From contig JAUNGM010000001.1 in the NCBI GenBank assembly GCA_030524545.1, positions 124,001-188,000 on the forward strand: DNA of 64,000 bases. Reading direction: 5' to 3'. Every line of letters begins with the position of its first letter. Within the stretch, counting starts at the first letter, position 1. Below are positions 31,300 to 40,324 of this stretch, piece after piece. The position numbers and the translations under genes were made by a program. Under the pieces are notes generated by a model. It was not told where the DNA came from. It did no database searches and saw nothing but the letters and a program-made list of their open reading frames with translations. Origin of the DNA: Eubacteriales bacterium (GTDB lineage: Bacteria > Bacillota > Clostridia > Lachnospirales > Lachnospiraceae).

Positions 31300-32850
31300 T
31301 TATAAAACACGATACCGGAAATAGTCAAAATCCGCTGCCTTCCTTCTTCCTGTCATATCATGGCAGTACATCCCGAAGTGTGCGCCTGTAAATCCGATGC
31401 AGTGTTCATCCGTAAGAATCTCCGTGGTTTCTTCTTTCAGAACCGCATACTGCTCTCCGTCTGCGGAATAGAGAAATCTTACCTTTAAGCCGCTGTCAAA
31501 GGTTTCCGCCCGCAGATATACGATTCCATCGGTTTCCGGACAGGGTATTTCCGCCTCTCCGGTAACGTTTCCTCTGTCGCTTTTCAGCAGAACCAGTACA
31601 GGCCTTCCTGTTTCATCCGCAGTCTTCAGCAGCAGGAAGAAATTTCTTGTATCATACAGATACGCCAGCCCTGCCGCCTGTTCCGGGCACTCCGGACAAA
31701 ATTCCAGTGCTGTTTCAGCCATACAGTGATATTCTGTCTGCCGTCTGGCAACAATGCTTACACGAAATCTGGAATTCAGGGATTCCTGGCCGTACATCCT
31801 CAAATATCCCGGGCGCTCTGTCAGGCTTGTATACCCCTCTGCCGGAATCCGCAGAGAGGAAAATTCCGCTCCAGGGACTGCAATCCCGTCAAAATCCTCT
31901 TTATCTTTTACCGGAATCTCTGCCATGGCTTCCAGCCCTTCAGGCTCTTTTGTCTCTCTCTGCGCATAACGTCCGCCGCAGGAGAGCCGCAGCCATCCTT
32001 CCTCATTCCAGCAGACTTTTTGAAGCGCAGTTTCTCTGCCAAGGACACTAAGCTTTGTTCCCTTCGGCGGCCGGGAACAGAGATGTACCAGATACCATTC
32101 TCCCGTCTGGGTCTGCACCAGATCCGCATGGCCGCACTTCTGAAGAGCATGTTCGTTCTCCATTTCAGAGGTTAGTACCGGATTTTCCGGGTCTGCCTCA
32201 TAAGGGCCCCAGATGGATTTTGCCCGTGCCATTGTTTCGCAGTGTTCATAGGCAGTTCCTCCTTCCGCCATCATCAGATAATACCAATCCCCGATATGGT
32301 AGATATGCGGCCCCTCCGTAAAATCTCTTCCGGTGCCGGGATAGACATTCTTCGCTTCTCCCACCAGGCATTCCTTCTCAGGGTCATATTCCTGTACCAA
32401 AACCCCTTTAAATCCGTTTACCATGTTCACAAGATACATCTTTCCATCCGTATCATGCAGAATGGAAGGATCAAAACCGGTACTGTTCAGATACACAGGA
32501 GCAGACCAGACACCTGACCGGATATCCTCTGTCCGGACGAGATAATTGTGGGTATTGAACAGGCCCCCGTTCCTGGTCTTCACATCCGTATAAACCAGCC
32601 AGAACCGCTTTCCGTCAAAGGAAAGATCCGGTGCCCATACTCCGCCGGAGTCGGGATTTCCCACAAGGCTTAGCTGCTCCGCCCTGTTCAGAGGCGACGG
32701 CAACTGCTGAAAATGCTCTAAATCAGTGGAGTGATAGATCCGCACGCCCGGCCACCACTCAAACGTAGAAACTGCAATAAAATAATCCCTGCCCACCCTC
32801 ACAATACTGGGATCAGGACAAAAACCTCTTAATATGGGATTCTGAATCAT
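31300..32850 (-). CDS. GH43 family glycoside hydrolase (beta-xylosidase type)
   Basis: A 516-residue enzyme. The N-terminal five-bladed propeller shows NPILRGFCPDPSIVRVGRDYF with the general-base Asp, VWAPDLSFDG, the pKa-modulating Asp in TGFDPSILHD, and the acid Glu in FTEGPHIY. The C-terminal half is the beta-sandwich found in GH43 subfamily 11 and related xylan beta-1,4-xylosidases. No signal peptide is present, so it acts on imported oligosaccharides in the cytoplasm. It is the last gene of the utilisation locus. Xylosidase activity is the best family guess; alpha-L-arabinofuranosidase activity is possible. Confidence 0.88.
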   Translation of the reverse strand: MIQNPILRGFCPDPSIVRVGRDYFIAVSTFEWWPGVRIYHSTDLEHFQQLPSPLNRAEQLSLVGNPDSGGVWAPDLSFDGKRFWLVYTDVKTRNGGLFNTHNYLVRTEDIRSGVWSAPVYLNSTGFDPSILHDTDGKMYLVNMVNGFKGVLVQEYDPEKECLVGEAKNVYPGTGRDFTEGPHIYHIGDWYYLMMAEGGTAYEHCETMARAKSIWGPYEADPENPVLTSEMENEHALQKCGHADLVQTQTGEWYLVHLCSRPPKGTKLSVLGRETALQKVCWNEEGWLRLSCGGRYAQRETKEPEGLEAMAEIPVKDKEDFDGIAVPGAEFSSLRIPAEGYTSLTERPGYLRMYGQESLNSRFRVSIVARRQTEYHCMAETALEFCPECPEQAAGLAYLYDTRNFFLLLKTADETGRPVLVLLKSDRGNVTGEAEIPCPETDGIVYLRAETFDSGLKVRFLYSADGEQYAVLKEETTEILTDEHCIGFTGAHFGMYCHDMTGRRKAADFDYFRYRVL

Positions 32851-32862
32851 CCTTTTCTCCCC

Positions 32863-34137
32863 TTATTTCAAACACATCGGCTCTTTTCCGTTCAGCTCGT
32901 CCAGCATATTCAGTCCCAGAATATTCCAGTTGATAAAGCCTCCGTTCATGATCGGTTCTCCGGTAAACGGATCGTAATATTCATGAAGACATCCCGTCTT
33001 TTCCAGATCCCTTCCCAGAAGCATCATCGTCCGTTCACAGATGGTCTCTGCTTCTTTGCGGTATCCGTAATTCATCAGTCCCCGGAATACCACATAATTG
33101 GCAACCAGCCAGACCGGGCCGAGCCAGTTGGAAGGATTATTGGTTACGGACAGATCAAACATTTTCTCATCCTTTGCCAGAGTCGTCAACCCGTAATCGC
33201 TTCCGAAAGTCTCCTCGTCAAACATATGCTTTACAAGTGCTGCCGCCTGCTCCTTTGTTGCAATTCCTGCATACATCGGAATAAAGCCGGACCAGACGCG
33301 TACCTTGATCGGAAGTGTCTTCCAGAAAACGCCAAGGCCCTGATGGAACCAGTCATATTTTCTTGTTTTAATGTCCGCATCCACGGAATAAAAGAACTGA
33401 TCGCGCTTATCCCAGCATTCTTCCTGAATCGCTGTGATCAGTTTTTCTCTTTTCTTCAGGAAATGCTCTCCCAGCTCACCCTGGTCAAAGATCTGAAAGA
33501 TTTTTGACGCAGCGGCAAGCTCCACGCACATAAAGCTGTTCAGATAAATATTCGCTGTGGAAAAGGCCGGACGTCCAAAGGTAGCGGGATCATTGTCCAT
33601 TCCGATCATGATATCATCCCGCCATACATAAAGCCCGCAGTTCTCATAAAAATAATATCTGTCATAACAATGAAAATATTTCAAAATCCCGTCCAGAAAG
33701 CACTCTGCCCAGGAATAATCTCCCGTATAATCACTGATGAGACAGATCTGGCTGCATAAAAACGGTTTATGCATATTCATGAGAACGCCTTCTTTGTGAC
33801 GCATGTTCAGGTAAGGCTCCGGCCAGTCCGCCACCTCGATCATCATAGGAATATAGCCATCCTCCAGCTGATGATCAAAAAAGTTCCGGATATTCCCTCT
33901 GGCATGTTCCACGAGCCGGTCCTTCATTTCCGGGTTCTCATACCGGTCCGCCAGATTTAAGAATCCATAGACAGACCAGTAGGTATCCCAGTCCCACACA
34001 TTTCCGTCATAAACGGATCCCGGGTCAATAAAAGGATAGCGGATAAAGCTCCGCGGCTGCTTCAGCACATCCTCCGTATGCTCCATCACAAAATCACGGA
34101 GCATACGTTCATAGTTCTTTATTTTTTCATTTTCCAT
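32863..34137 (-). CDS. Trehalase/GH63-like (alpha/alpha)6-barrel glycoside hydrolase
   Basis: A 424-residue cytoplasmic enzyme. Segments such as GNVWDWDTYWSVYGF, GMDNDPATFG, NPSNWLGPVW and GGFINWNILGL resemble the (alpha/alpha)6-barrel hydrolases annotated as trehalase-like, MGH1-like or GH63-like, with Asp and Glu residues in the expected cleft positions. The classic trehalase signatures are not present, so trehalose is unlikely to be the substrate. It follows the ABC permease gene (stop/start overlap TGATG), making it part of the same unit. ATG at 34137 is preferred, with AAAGGG 9 bases upstream; 34143 is an alternative. The linkage cleaved is unknown. Confidence 0.7.
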   Translation of the reverse strand: MENEKIKNYERMLRDFVMEHTEDVLKQPRSFIRYPFIDPGSVYDGNVWDWDTYWSVYGFLNLADRYENPEMKDRLVEHARGNIRNFFDHQLEDGYIPMMIEVADWPEPYLNMRHKEGVLMNMHKPFLCSQICLISDYTGDYSWAECFLDGILKYFHCYDRYYFYENCGLYVWRDDIMIGMDNDPATFGRPAFSTANIYLNSFMCVELAAASKIFQIFDQGELGEHFLKKREKLITAIQEECWDKRDQFFYSVDADIKTRKYDWFHQGLGVFWKTLPIKVRVWSGFIPMYAGIATKEQAAALVKHMFDEETFGSDYGLTTLAKDEKMFDLSVTNNPSNWLGPVWLVANYVVFRGLMNYGYRKEAETICERTMMLLGRDLEKTGCLHEYYDPFTGEPIMNGGFINWNILGLNMLDELNGKEPMCLK

Positions 34138-34142
34138 AAACA

Positions 34143-34970
34143 TCAGCCCTTTACAGCACCTGCTGTCATACCTTCCATAACTTTCTTATTCAGCGCCGTA
34201 TACAAAATGAGCATCGGGAATACACTCATGGATACGGACGCAAAGATTGCGCCCCAGTTCTTGGAGCCAAACTCATCGGAGAAGTACAGAAGCCCTGTCT
34301 GCACCGTTTTCAGAGAAGAGTCGCTGATAAAGGTCATAGAAAACAGAAGGTCATTCCATTTGAAGAAGAACTGCAGTACCAGTACGGTAACAATTGCATT
34401 TTTCATCAGAGGCACAACCACATAGTACATCAGACGATAAATCCCGCATCCGTCAATAACTGCCGCTTCCATCAGCTCATCCGGGAAAGACCGGAGATAA
34501 CCTGTTACCAGATAGATGGACAGGGACAGACCGAACGCGATATACGTCAGGATCAGACAGGTTCTCGTATTGAGGATTCCCATTCTGCTGTAGATCTGGA
34601 ACAGCGGAATCAATGCGATGGCAACCGGAATCATAATACCGAAAGAGAAATACCGGGCAACCGCCCCTTGGAATTTCCATTTCATCTTTGTCACCGCAAA
34701 GCCTACGGTTACGGAAAAAATGACGATGAACACCAGAGAAACAAGTGTTGTGATCAAACTGTTCTTAAAGAAGGTGGACATATGGCCTCTCGTCCATGCA
34801 TCCACATAGTTCTGTACATAAAAACCGCTGTTTAATGCATAGGCCGGTTTTTCACTCCACTCAGACTGCTGCTTAAAGGAAGCCGTCAGCATCCAGAAAA
34901 GCGGATAAATCTCAATGACACAAATGAAGAAAATAATAATTCCTCTTAATCCTGATTTTGCTTTTTTCAT
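34143..34970 (-). CDS. Carbohydrate ABC transporter permease (MalG type, CUT1)
   Basis: A 275-residue permease with six membrane helices and the cytoplasmic EAA loop (MEAAVIDGCGIYRLMYY), which docks with the ATPase. The N-terminus and length match the MalG/LacG half of CUT1 importers. It lies 13 bases after the MalF-type gene, with AAGGAGG before the ATG at 34970. No ATPase gene is present in this cluster, so it probably uses a shared MsmK/UgpC-type ATPase encoded elsewhere, as is common in Firmicutes. Confidence 0.94.
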   Translation of the reverse strand: MKKAKSGLRGIIIFFICVIEIYPLFWMLTASFKQQSEWSEKPAYALNSGFYVQNYVDAWTRGHMSTFFKNSLITTLVSLVFIVIFSVTVGFAVTKMKWKFQGAVARYFSFGIMIPVAIALIPLFQIYSRMGILNTRTCLILTYIAFGLSLSIYLVTGYLRSFPDELMEAAVIDGCGIYRLMYYVVVPLMKNAIVTVLVLQFFFKWNDLLFSMTFISDSSLKTVQTGLLYFSDEFGSKNWGAIFASVSMSVFPMLILYTALNKKVMEGMTAGAVKG

Positions 34971-34983
34971 GATTCCAGCCTCC

Positions 34984-35862
34984 TTATTCCTTCACGTCAA
35001 ATCTGTTAATGATAAATGATCCAAGTACACAGATCAGGAAGATCACGATCGCGATCACACTTCCGTAGCCAACCTTGTTATAGGTAAAGGATACGTCATA
35101 CATGTACATGGACAGAGACTTCGTTGCAGATCCGGGGCCGCCGTTTGTCAGGGCCATGGCAGACTCAAACATCTTCACCGTACCGGAGAAGCTGAATACA
35201 AGGCTGGTGATGATCATCGGGCGGAGAAGCGGGAGAAGAATGCTCTTGAACATGGCAAAGCTTCCGGCTCCGTCGATCCTTGCCGCTTCCATGATATCAT
35301 CCGGAATATCCAGAAGTGCTCCGTAGAAAATAACGGAATAGAATCCCATGGCTACCCATATATCCATGATACACAGGCACCAGAGTGCGGTGCTTGCCTG
35401 TCCGATCCACGGCTGAACCAGTCCCTGCAGGCCGACCGCGCTTAAAAAGCTGTTCAGCAGGCCGTAATTTGGCTGAATCTCATAAATTTTCGCAAAAAGC
35501 TGACCGACTGCAACAGTAGGAAGTACCACCGGGAAAAACACCAGTGTACGGATAATGGTCTTGCAGCGTCTAAGCCAGAATTTGAACATTAAGGAAAGAA
35601 GAAGTCCCAAACCAACCTGTCCCACGGTTACGACCGCGATATACTTAAAATTGACAGTCAGGGAATTAAAGAAGTTTTTATCCCTGAACAGTCTTGCATA
35701 GTTCTCAAAACCTGCAAACTCCCACTGAAGTCCCGGGCTGCCGCTGAAGAATGAATAATACAGGGACCAGATAACCGGAACCATTACAATGACCGTGTAT
35801 AAAATAAGCGCCGGCACTACGAAAAGTGCGATCGCCTTTTTATTTCCTAAAACTTTTTTCAT
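34984..35862 (-). CDS. Carbohydrate ABC transporter permease (MalF type, CUT1)
   Basis: A 292-residue permease with six helices and the EAA loop MEAARIDGAGSFAMFKSI. It pairs with the MalG-type protein to form the channel for the oligosaccharide bound by the solute-binding protein encoded upstream. The start is uncertain between 35862 and 35871. The GGGGG site is 11 bases from the first and only 2 from the second, so 35862 is used. A hairpin separates it from the binding-protein gene. Confidence 0.93.
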   Translation of the reverse strand: MKKVLGNKKAIALFVVPALILYTVIVMVPVIWSLYYSFFSGSPGLQWEFAGFENYARLFRDKNFFNSLTVNFKYIAVVTVGQVGLGLLLSLMFKFWLRRCKTIIRTLVFFPVVLPTVAVGQLFAKIYEIQPNYGLLNSFLSAVGLQGLVQPWIGQASTALWCLCIMDIWVAMGFYSVIFYGALLDIPDDIMEAARIDGAGSFAMFKSILLPLLRPMIITSLVFSFSGTVKMFESAMALTNGGPGSATKSLSMYMYDVSFTYNKVGYGSVIAIVIFLICVLGSFIINRFDVKE

Positions 35863-35883
35863 AGTTTCCATATCCCCCTTTTC

Positions 35884-35928
35884 ATAGAAAAGGAGTGTTC
35901 AGACAGACCGTCCAAACACTCCTTCTAT
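35884..35928 (-). terminator. Hairpin between binding-protein and permease genes
   Basis: ATAG-AA-AAGGAGTGTT pairs with AACACTCCTT-CTAT: a stem of about 14 bp with a 15-base loop. No real T run follows. It probably lowers read-through or protects the upstream message, so that binding protein exceeds permease. Confidence 0.65.
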
Positions 35929-35970
35929 TATCCTATGGCGTCAATTGCCTGGATGTTCGAACCCTAGAAA

Positions 35971-37278
35971 TTACTGCATATCATGTACGTCCTGGATGGA
36001 CTGCATGTATTCTTCACCGGTCATTTCGCCGTTTAACAGAGGCTGAACATTTTCCTGTGCAATCTTGGAAACTTCACTTACCATCTTTGCTTCCCACCAT
36101 GCAAAACCTTCGGTGGATTTGTCGATCTCAGCAAGTACAAGAGAGGTATACGGATCCATATCTTCTGCTGCTGTTTCATATGTATAGCCTTTTACGGTTC
36201 CCATTTCTTCCATTGCCAGGTTACCCATGTTTTCCATGAAGTATTTCAGGAACCATTTGGTACCATCGTCATATTTGGCTTTATCCATAGCAAGGATATT
36301 TCCGCAGTTCATGGAGTAGGAAGTAGCAGAGCTTACAGACTCATCAGCAACCGGGATATTGAAGAATCCGATGCCGTCTTTGCCTGCAGGGTTCTGGGAC
36401 TCGTCTGTCAGGTTCTGTGTAAACCAGGAACCATTGTAGAAGATGGCAGCTTTGCCGCTCATCAGCATGGAACCTGCTGTGTTCATATCAACCGTGGTGA
36501 TACCTTCGCCGAAGTAGCCTTTTTCTGCCCACTCAGCGATCTTATCTGCTGCAGCAACAAGTCCTTCTTCTGTATAAGGAACTTCGCCGTTTGCAGTTTT
36601 TGTCATAATGTCGTTGCCCATGGTTCTTACTGCATATGCATTGATCAGACGGGTTGCACCCCATTTGTCAGAACCGCCGGTTGTCAGAGGCTGAATGCCT
36701 GCTTCGCTTAATTTTGCAAGAACTGCATCAAACTCTTCCCATGTAGCAGGAACTTCACAGCCAGCTTCTTCAAACAGAGCTTTGTTATACCAGAAGCCTT
36801 CTACATTCAGTCCGAGAGGAAGGTCATACAGATCTTCTGTTCCGGATAAGCCTTTCATCAGTTCGCCTGCACCTGCATTTAAGTACTGCTCTGTTCCTGT
36901 TTCTGCAAGGAATTCGGAAACATTTACCAGCTTGTCGGAATCGATCAGGGTTACAAGCGGAGCACCTGCTTCATACGCGAACAGGTCAGGAAGGTCATTG
37001 GATGCTGCCAGTGTAGCGATCTTCTGCTGAAGGTTATCTGCGGAAACCATTTCATATTCCCAGTCAAAGTTCGGGTTTACGTTTTTCTGATAGTCTTCAC
37101 AGATTTTGTTAAGAAGAATACCGTTATCATTGTCTTCTGCCCAGATGGTCAGGATTTTGATTTTTTTCTCAATCTGCGGATCCTCTCCTGAAAAATCAGA
37201 TGCGCTTACTACCTGTGTCCCAAGCATTGCCGTTACTGTTAATGCAGCCATAAATGCAGCTAAAACTTTCTTTTTCAT
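35971..37278 (-). CDS. Carbohydrate ABC transporter substrate-binding protein
   Basis: A 435-residue extracellular binding protein of the CUT1 (family 1) type. Seen: KIKILTIWAEDND, NLQQKIATLAASNDLPDLF, LPLGLNVEGFWYNKALFEEAG and GKAAIFYNGSW. The N-terminus is a signal peptide of about 26 residues (KKK, hydrophobic core, VVSA-S). Unusually for a Gram-positive binding protein, there is no lipobox cysteine, so it seems to be cut by signal peptidase I instead of being lipid-anchored. It is first in the transport-hydrolase part of the locus. The -10-like TATGAT at about 37335 has a poor -35, as expected for activation by the YesN-type regulator encoded just upstream. Confidence 0.92.
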   Translation of the reverse strand: MKKKVLAAFMAALTVTAMLGTQVVSASDFSGEDPQIEKKIKILTIWAEDNDNGILLNKICEDYQKNVNPNFDWEYEMVSADNLQQKIATLAASNDLPDLFAYEAGAPLVTLIDSDKLVNVSEFLAETGTEQYLNAGAGELMKGLSGTEDLYDLPLGLNVEGFWYNKALFEEAGCEVPATWEEFDAVLAKLSEAGIQPLTTGGSDKWGATRLINAYAVRTMGNDIMTKTANGEVPYTEEGLVAAADKIAEWAEKGYFGEGITTVDMNTAGSMLMSGKAAIFYNGSWFTQNLTDESQNPAGKDGIGFFNIPVADESVSSATSYSMNCGNILAMDKAKYDDGTKWFLKYFMENMGNLAMEEMGTVKGYTYETAAEDMDPYTSLVLAEIDKSTEGFAWWEAKMVSEVSKIAQENVQPLLNGEMTGEEYMQSIQDVHDMQ

Positions 37279-37448
37279 TTTGAACCTCCGTTATCTTTTT
37301 TTATTTCCCCGGGAATTTTCTGATAAGATAATCATAGCATTTTCGCCTTAATTTTCTAGTGGGTAATTTTTTGGATTTTGTACAGATTTTTTATGTCCCG
37401 TCTGTTTTTCTATATATTTTTCGTCACTATGCACAATATCCCCGGCCA

Positions 37449-38519
37449 TTAGCTTTTGCCCCAGATTTTCCCTTTGTATTCGTTGGGCGTCACCCCTTCG
37501 TGTTTCTTAAAAATATCGCAGAAATACCGGTAATTGCTGTATCCTACCATCCCGCTGACCTCATGAACCTTATACCCTTCTTTCAAAAGTTTCTTTGCCT
37601 GGCGGACACGCAGATCTGTCAGGTATTTCACGTAAGAGGTTCCTACTTCCGTCTTAAAAAGCACACTTAAATAAGCCGTACTCATCTTCACCCTGTCTGC
37701 CAGCTCATTCAGTCCGATGTCTTCATGATAATGCTCATTGATATACTCCAGCAGTTCCAGAATGACCCTGTGACTGCTTCCCGTCTTATCCGCAGCAATG
37801 TGCTTGCTGATATCGGAAATCACCCGTTCGCCGTAAGAGCACACCTCCTGAATCGTCTGCTGCTTTTCCATCTCCTTAAAAGAAACCAGGGATTCTCTGG
37901 AAATCTGACTCTTATTTTCAATGAGAATATCGCTGATCACACACAGATATTTATAAAGCTCCCTGCGGAAATCCGAAAGATCCTTATAAAGCTCCTTCAT
38001 CTTTTCCACGGAAGAATCCGCACATTTGTGAAACTCATCTTCCTCACCCGCAGTAATGCTGCGTATGCTCTTATCAAACAATTTTTCCAGTTCTTCATGT
38101 TCCCTTCGTTTCTTAGAGAAAAAACTGTCATTTTCTTCTCTCGAACGGGATTGCTCCCGTTCAAACCGCTTCAGTACCGTATCCAGCTTATCCATACTGA
38201 CCGGTTTGTCGATATAGCCCCGCACTCCAAGAGCCAGGGCACGCCTTGCATATTCAAATTCCGTGTAGCCGCTGATCACAATAAATACTGTATCCGGGCA
38301 GAATTCCCTGGCTGTCTCCACCAGGGATAGTCCGTCCAGCCCCGGGATACGGATATCCGTGATCACCAGATCCGGGTTCTGTTCGCGGATCACTTCCAGT
38401 GCATGAATCCCGTCATATGCCCAGCCAACCACCTCATAGTCCGGGTTCTGGCGCCTGATCATTGCTTTAATTCCCTCAACAACGATATACTCGTCGTCTA
38501 CTACTACCATACGATACAT
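37449..38519 (-). CDS. YesN-type response regulator (REC-AraC)
   Basis: A 356-residue regulator with a receiver (VVVDDE, acceptor Asp in LVITDIRIPGLDG, Lys in YIDKPVS), a helical middle region (about 125-255), and a C-terminal AraC double helix-turn-helix (DIGLNELADRVKMSTAYLSVLFK, read in parts, then VGYSNYRYFCDIFKKHEGVTP). This matches YesN, which activates sugar-uptake operons. It is 11 bases from the YesM-type kinase gene. The likely target is the weak-35 promoter before the binding-protein gene that follows it. Confidence 0.93.
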   Translation of the reverse strand: MYRMVVVDDEYIVVEGIKAMIRRQNPDYEVVGWAYDGIHALEVIREQNPDLVITDIRIPGLDGLSLVETAREFCPDTVFIVISGYTEFEYARRALALGVRGYIDKPVSMDKLDTVLKRFEREQSRSREENDSFFSKKRREHEELEKLFDKSIRSITAGEEDEFHKCADSSVEKMKELYKDLSDFRRELYKYLCVISDILIENKSQISRESLVSFKEMEKQQTIQEVCSYGERVISDISKHIAADKTGSSHRVILELLEYINEHYHEDIGLNELADRVKMSTAYLSVLFKTEVGTSYVKYLTDLRVRQAKKLLKEGYKVHEVSGMVGYSNYRYFCDIFKKHEGVTPNEYKGKIWGKS

Positions 38520-38530
38520 AAAACTTTCTC

Positions 38531-40267
38531 CTACTTTTCTATCGGAACCGTAACGGTCACCTTCGTTCCTGCTCCCCTGCTGCTCTCTACCTGAACCCCG
38601 TATTCTTCACCGTAATGCAGACGGATTCGTTCGCGGACATTGCGCACACCGTAGCCTCCTTCAAGAAGAGAAAGGTCTTCGATGCCGACACCGTCATCTT
38701 CTATGGTAAACACCAGCGTTTGACCCTCCTGCCATCCACGGAGAGCAATTCTCCCTCTTCCGATCTTCGGTTCCAGGCCATGATACATGGCATTTTCCAC
38801 AAATGGCTGCAGGATAAATGTAAGGGTCTTTTTCTCCATGATTTCTTCCTGGATATCCTCCTCCATTTCGAATCGGTTGTTGTAACGCATATTCTGCAGC
38901 TTCATATATTCCCGGATCCATTTGACTGAATCCCGCACCGTGATGTATTTATTCCCTCTGTTCAGAGACAGTTTGAAATTATTTGACAGTGCCATGATCA
39001 TATCTGCAATCTGGTCATCGCCATGAACGATTGCCACAAAATATAAGGAATCCAGAGTATTGTATAAAAAGTGCGGGTTGATCTGTGACTGAAGGAGCAG
39101 AATCTCTGCCTCACGCTCATTGAGCTGTACTGCCATCAAATGCTCCGACAACTCCAGGTTCGTATTAACCATCTCTTTAAATTTACTGCCTATCATGCCA
39201 ACTTCACTGTCATCGAATTTCTCCGTGATATGGCGTTCCCCTTCGCCAACCCGGGAAATGACATTCTCAAGCTGATTCAGGGGACGTGTAATGCTCCTGG
39301 AGATAAGCCGGGCGCAGACAAAGCACAGCAGGATGATCAATCCGCCGCAGACAAACACGGTGGTGCGGATATTTTTGCTGTCCTGGCTCAATTCATTCTT
39401 TTCAATCACATTGGCAATATTCCAGCCGGTGGTGGAGTTCCTGACATCTGAAAAAACATATTCACGGTTTGTTTCCTGCATCAGGTAGTTTCGGACAATC
39501 TCCTCCTGCACCTCCTCCGGACCGTCAAAATACACCATCTGACCGCTTTTGTCCACGACCATATAGTGATTGGACTGGTAGCTCGTTCCGCTCACCACAA
39601 AGGACCGGCCGATCAAACGTCTGCTCAGGTTCACCACCAGATACCCCATCGGCTGCCTGGTAGAAGGGTTGATAAGGTACTTTGTCATGCTGAACACATT
39701 GTCATCCCCGATTCCCATCACATTTCCGCCGAAAAACAGCTCCTTTCCGTTTGCTTCTTTTGTTGCACCGCTCCATTCCTCATCCAGAAAGCTGTGGGCA
39801 GAATAATACTGGTAAAATTCATAGGTTCCTCTGTTTACATTGTTCAATTGATAATAATGTCCGTAGAGATCCATAAAAACAATGCTGTTCACCCATATAT
39901 GCTGCGTAGACAGTACCTCTGCCGTCTCTTCAATTCTCTGCTGGTCACTGCTGGAAAACTTATATCCCGGATAATCCCCTCCGTTTTCCAGTACATCCTG
40001 AAGATTTTTATCCGTGAGAAATCCTCTCACAACCTCAATAATCGTATTCAGATTCATATCCATGACCCTGCTGGAATTCCGTAAAGTGGATTCATAAGAT
40101 TTCCGGTAGTTTTCTTCAATGGCCTCCGCAGATTTCTGATACGCCACATTACCAAGCACAAAAATAGAAATAACGGCAACCAGAAGCATGGAGATGAATA
40201 TCTGATCCTGGATGCTGCGGCGCCTCCACCAGTTCCTGCATATCTGGAGTTTTCCCTTCGTTTCCAT
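38531..40267 (-). CDS. YesM-type sensor histidine kinase
   Basis: A 578-residue membrane kinase. TM1 is at about 20-40, an extracellular Cache-like sensor at about 41-290, TM2 at about 295-315, and HAMP at about 316-368. The His_kinase domain has LQSQINPHFLYNTLDSL with the phospho-His, and the ATPase domain has QPFVENAMYHG, DDGVGI and GGYGVRNVRER. It pairs with the YesN-type regulator encoded next. It probably senses an extracellular oligosaccharide, perhaps together with the binding protein. The ATG at 40267 has GAGGAAGAAGC upstream; 13 residues further upstream are unlikely to be coding. Confidence 0.92.
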   Translation of the reverse strand: METKGKLQICRNWWRRRSIQDQIFISMLLVAVISIFVLGNVAYQKSAEAIEENYRKSYESTLRNSSRVMDMNLNTIIEVVRGFLTDKNLQDVLENGGDYPGYKFSSSDQQRIEETAEVLSTQHIWVNSIVFMDLYGHYYQLNNVNRGTYEFYQYYSAHSFLDEEWSGATKEANGKELFFGGNVMGIGDDNVFSMTKYLINPSTRQPMGYLVVNLSRRLIGRSFVVSGTSYQSNHYMVVDKSGQMVYFDGPEEVQEEIVRNYLMQETNREYVFSDVRNSTTGWNIANVIEKNELSQDSKNIRTTVFVCGGLIILLCFVCARLISRSITRPLNQLENVISRVGEGERHITEKFDDSEVGMIGSKFKEMVNTNLELSEHLMAVQLNEREAEILLLQSQINPHFLYNTLDSLYFVAIVHGDDQIADMIMALSNNFKLSLNRGNKYITVRDSVKWIREYMKLQNMRYNNRFEMEEDIQEEIMEKKTLTFILQPFVENAMYHGLEPKIGRGRIALRGWQEGQTLVFTIEDDGVGIEDLSLLEGGYGVRNVRERIRLHYGEEYGVQVESSRGAGTKVTVTVPIEK

Positions 40268-40324
40268 GCTTCTTCCTCCGTTTCTCCTGATTTGCAAAAC
40301 CATCACATTTTATACAAGAGTTCT

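Noticed and set aside
34143-35862. An ABC ATPase gene for the sugar importer
   Set aside because: No Walker-type ABC protein is encoded in the cluster; a shared ATPase elsewhere is assumed.
35945-35970. A TTCGAACC motif resembling a tRNA T-loop
   Set aside because: No acceptor, D or anticodon stems can be built around it; it sits between a stop codon and a hairpin.
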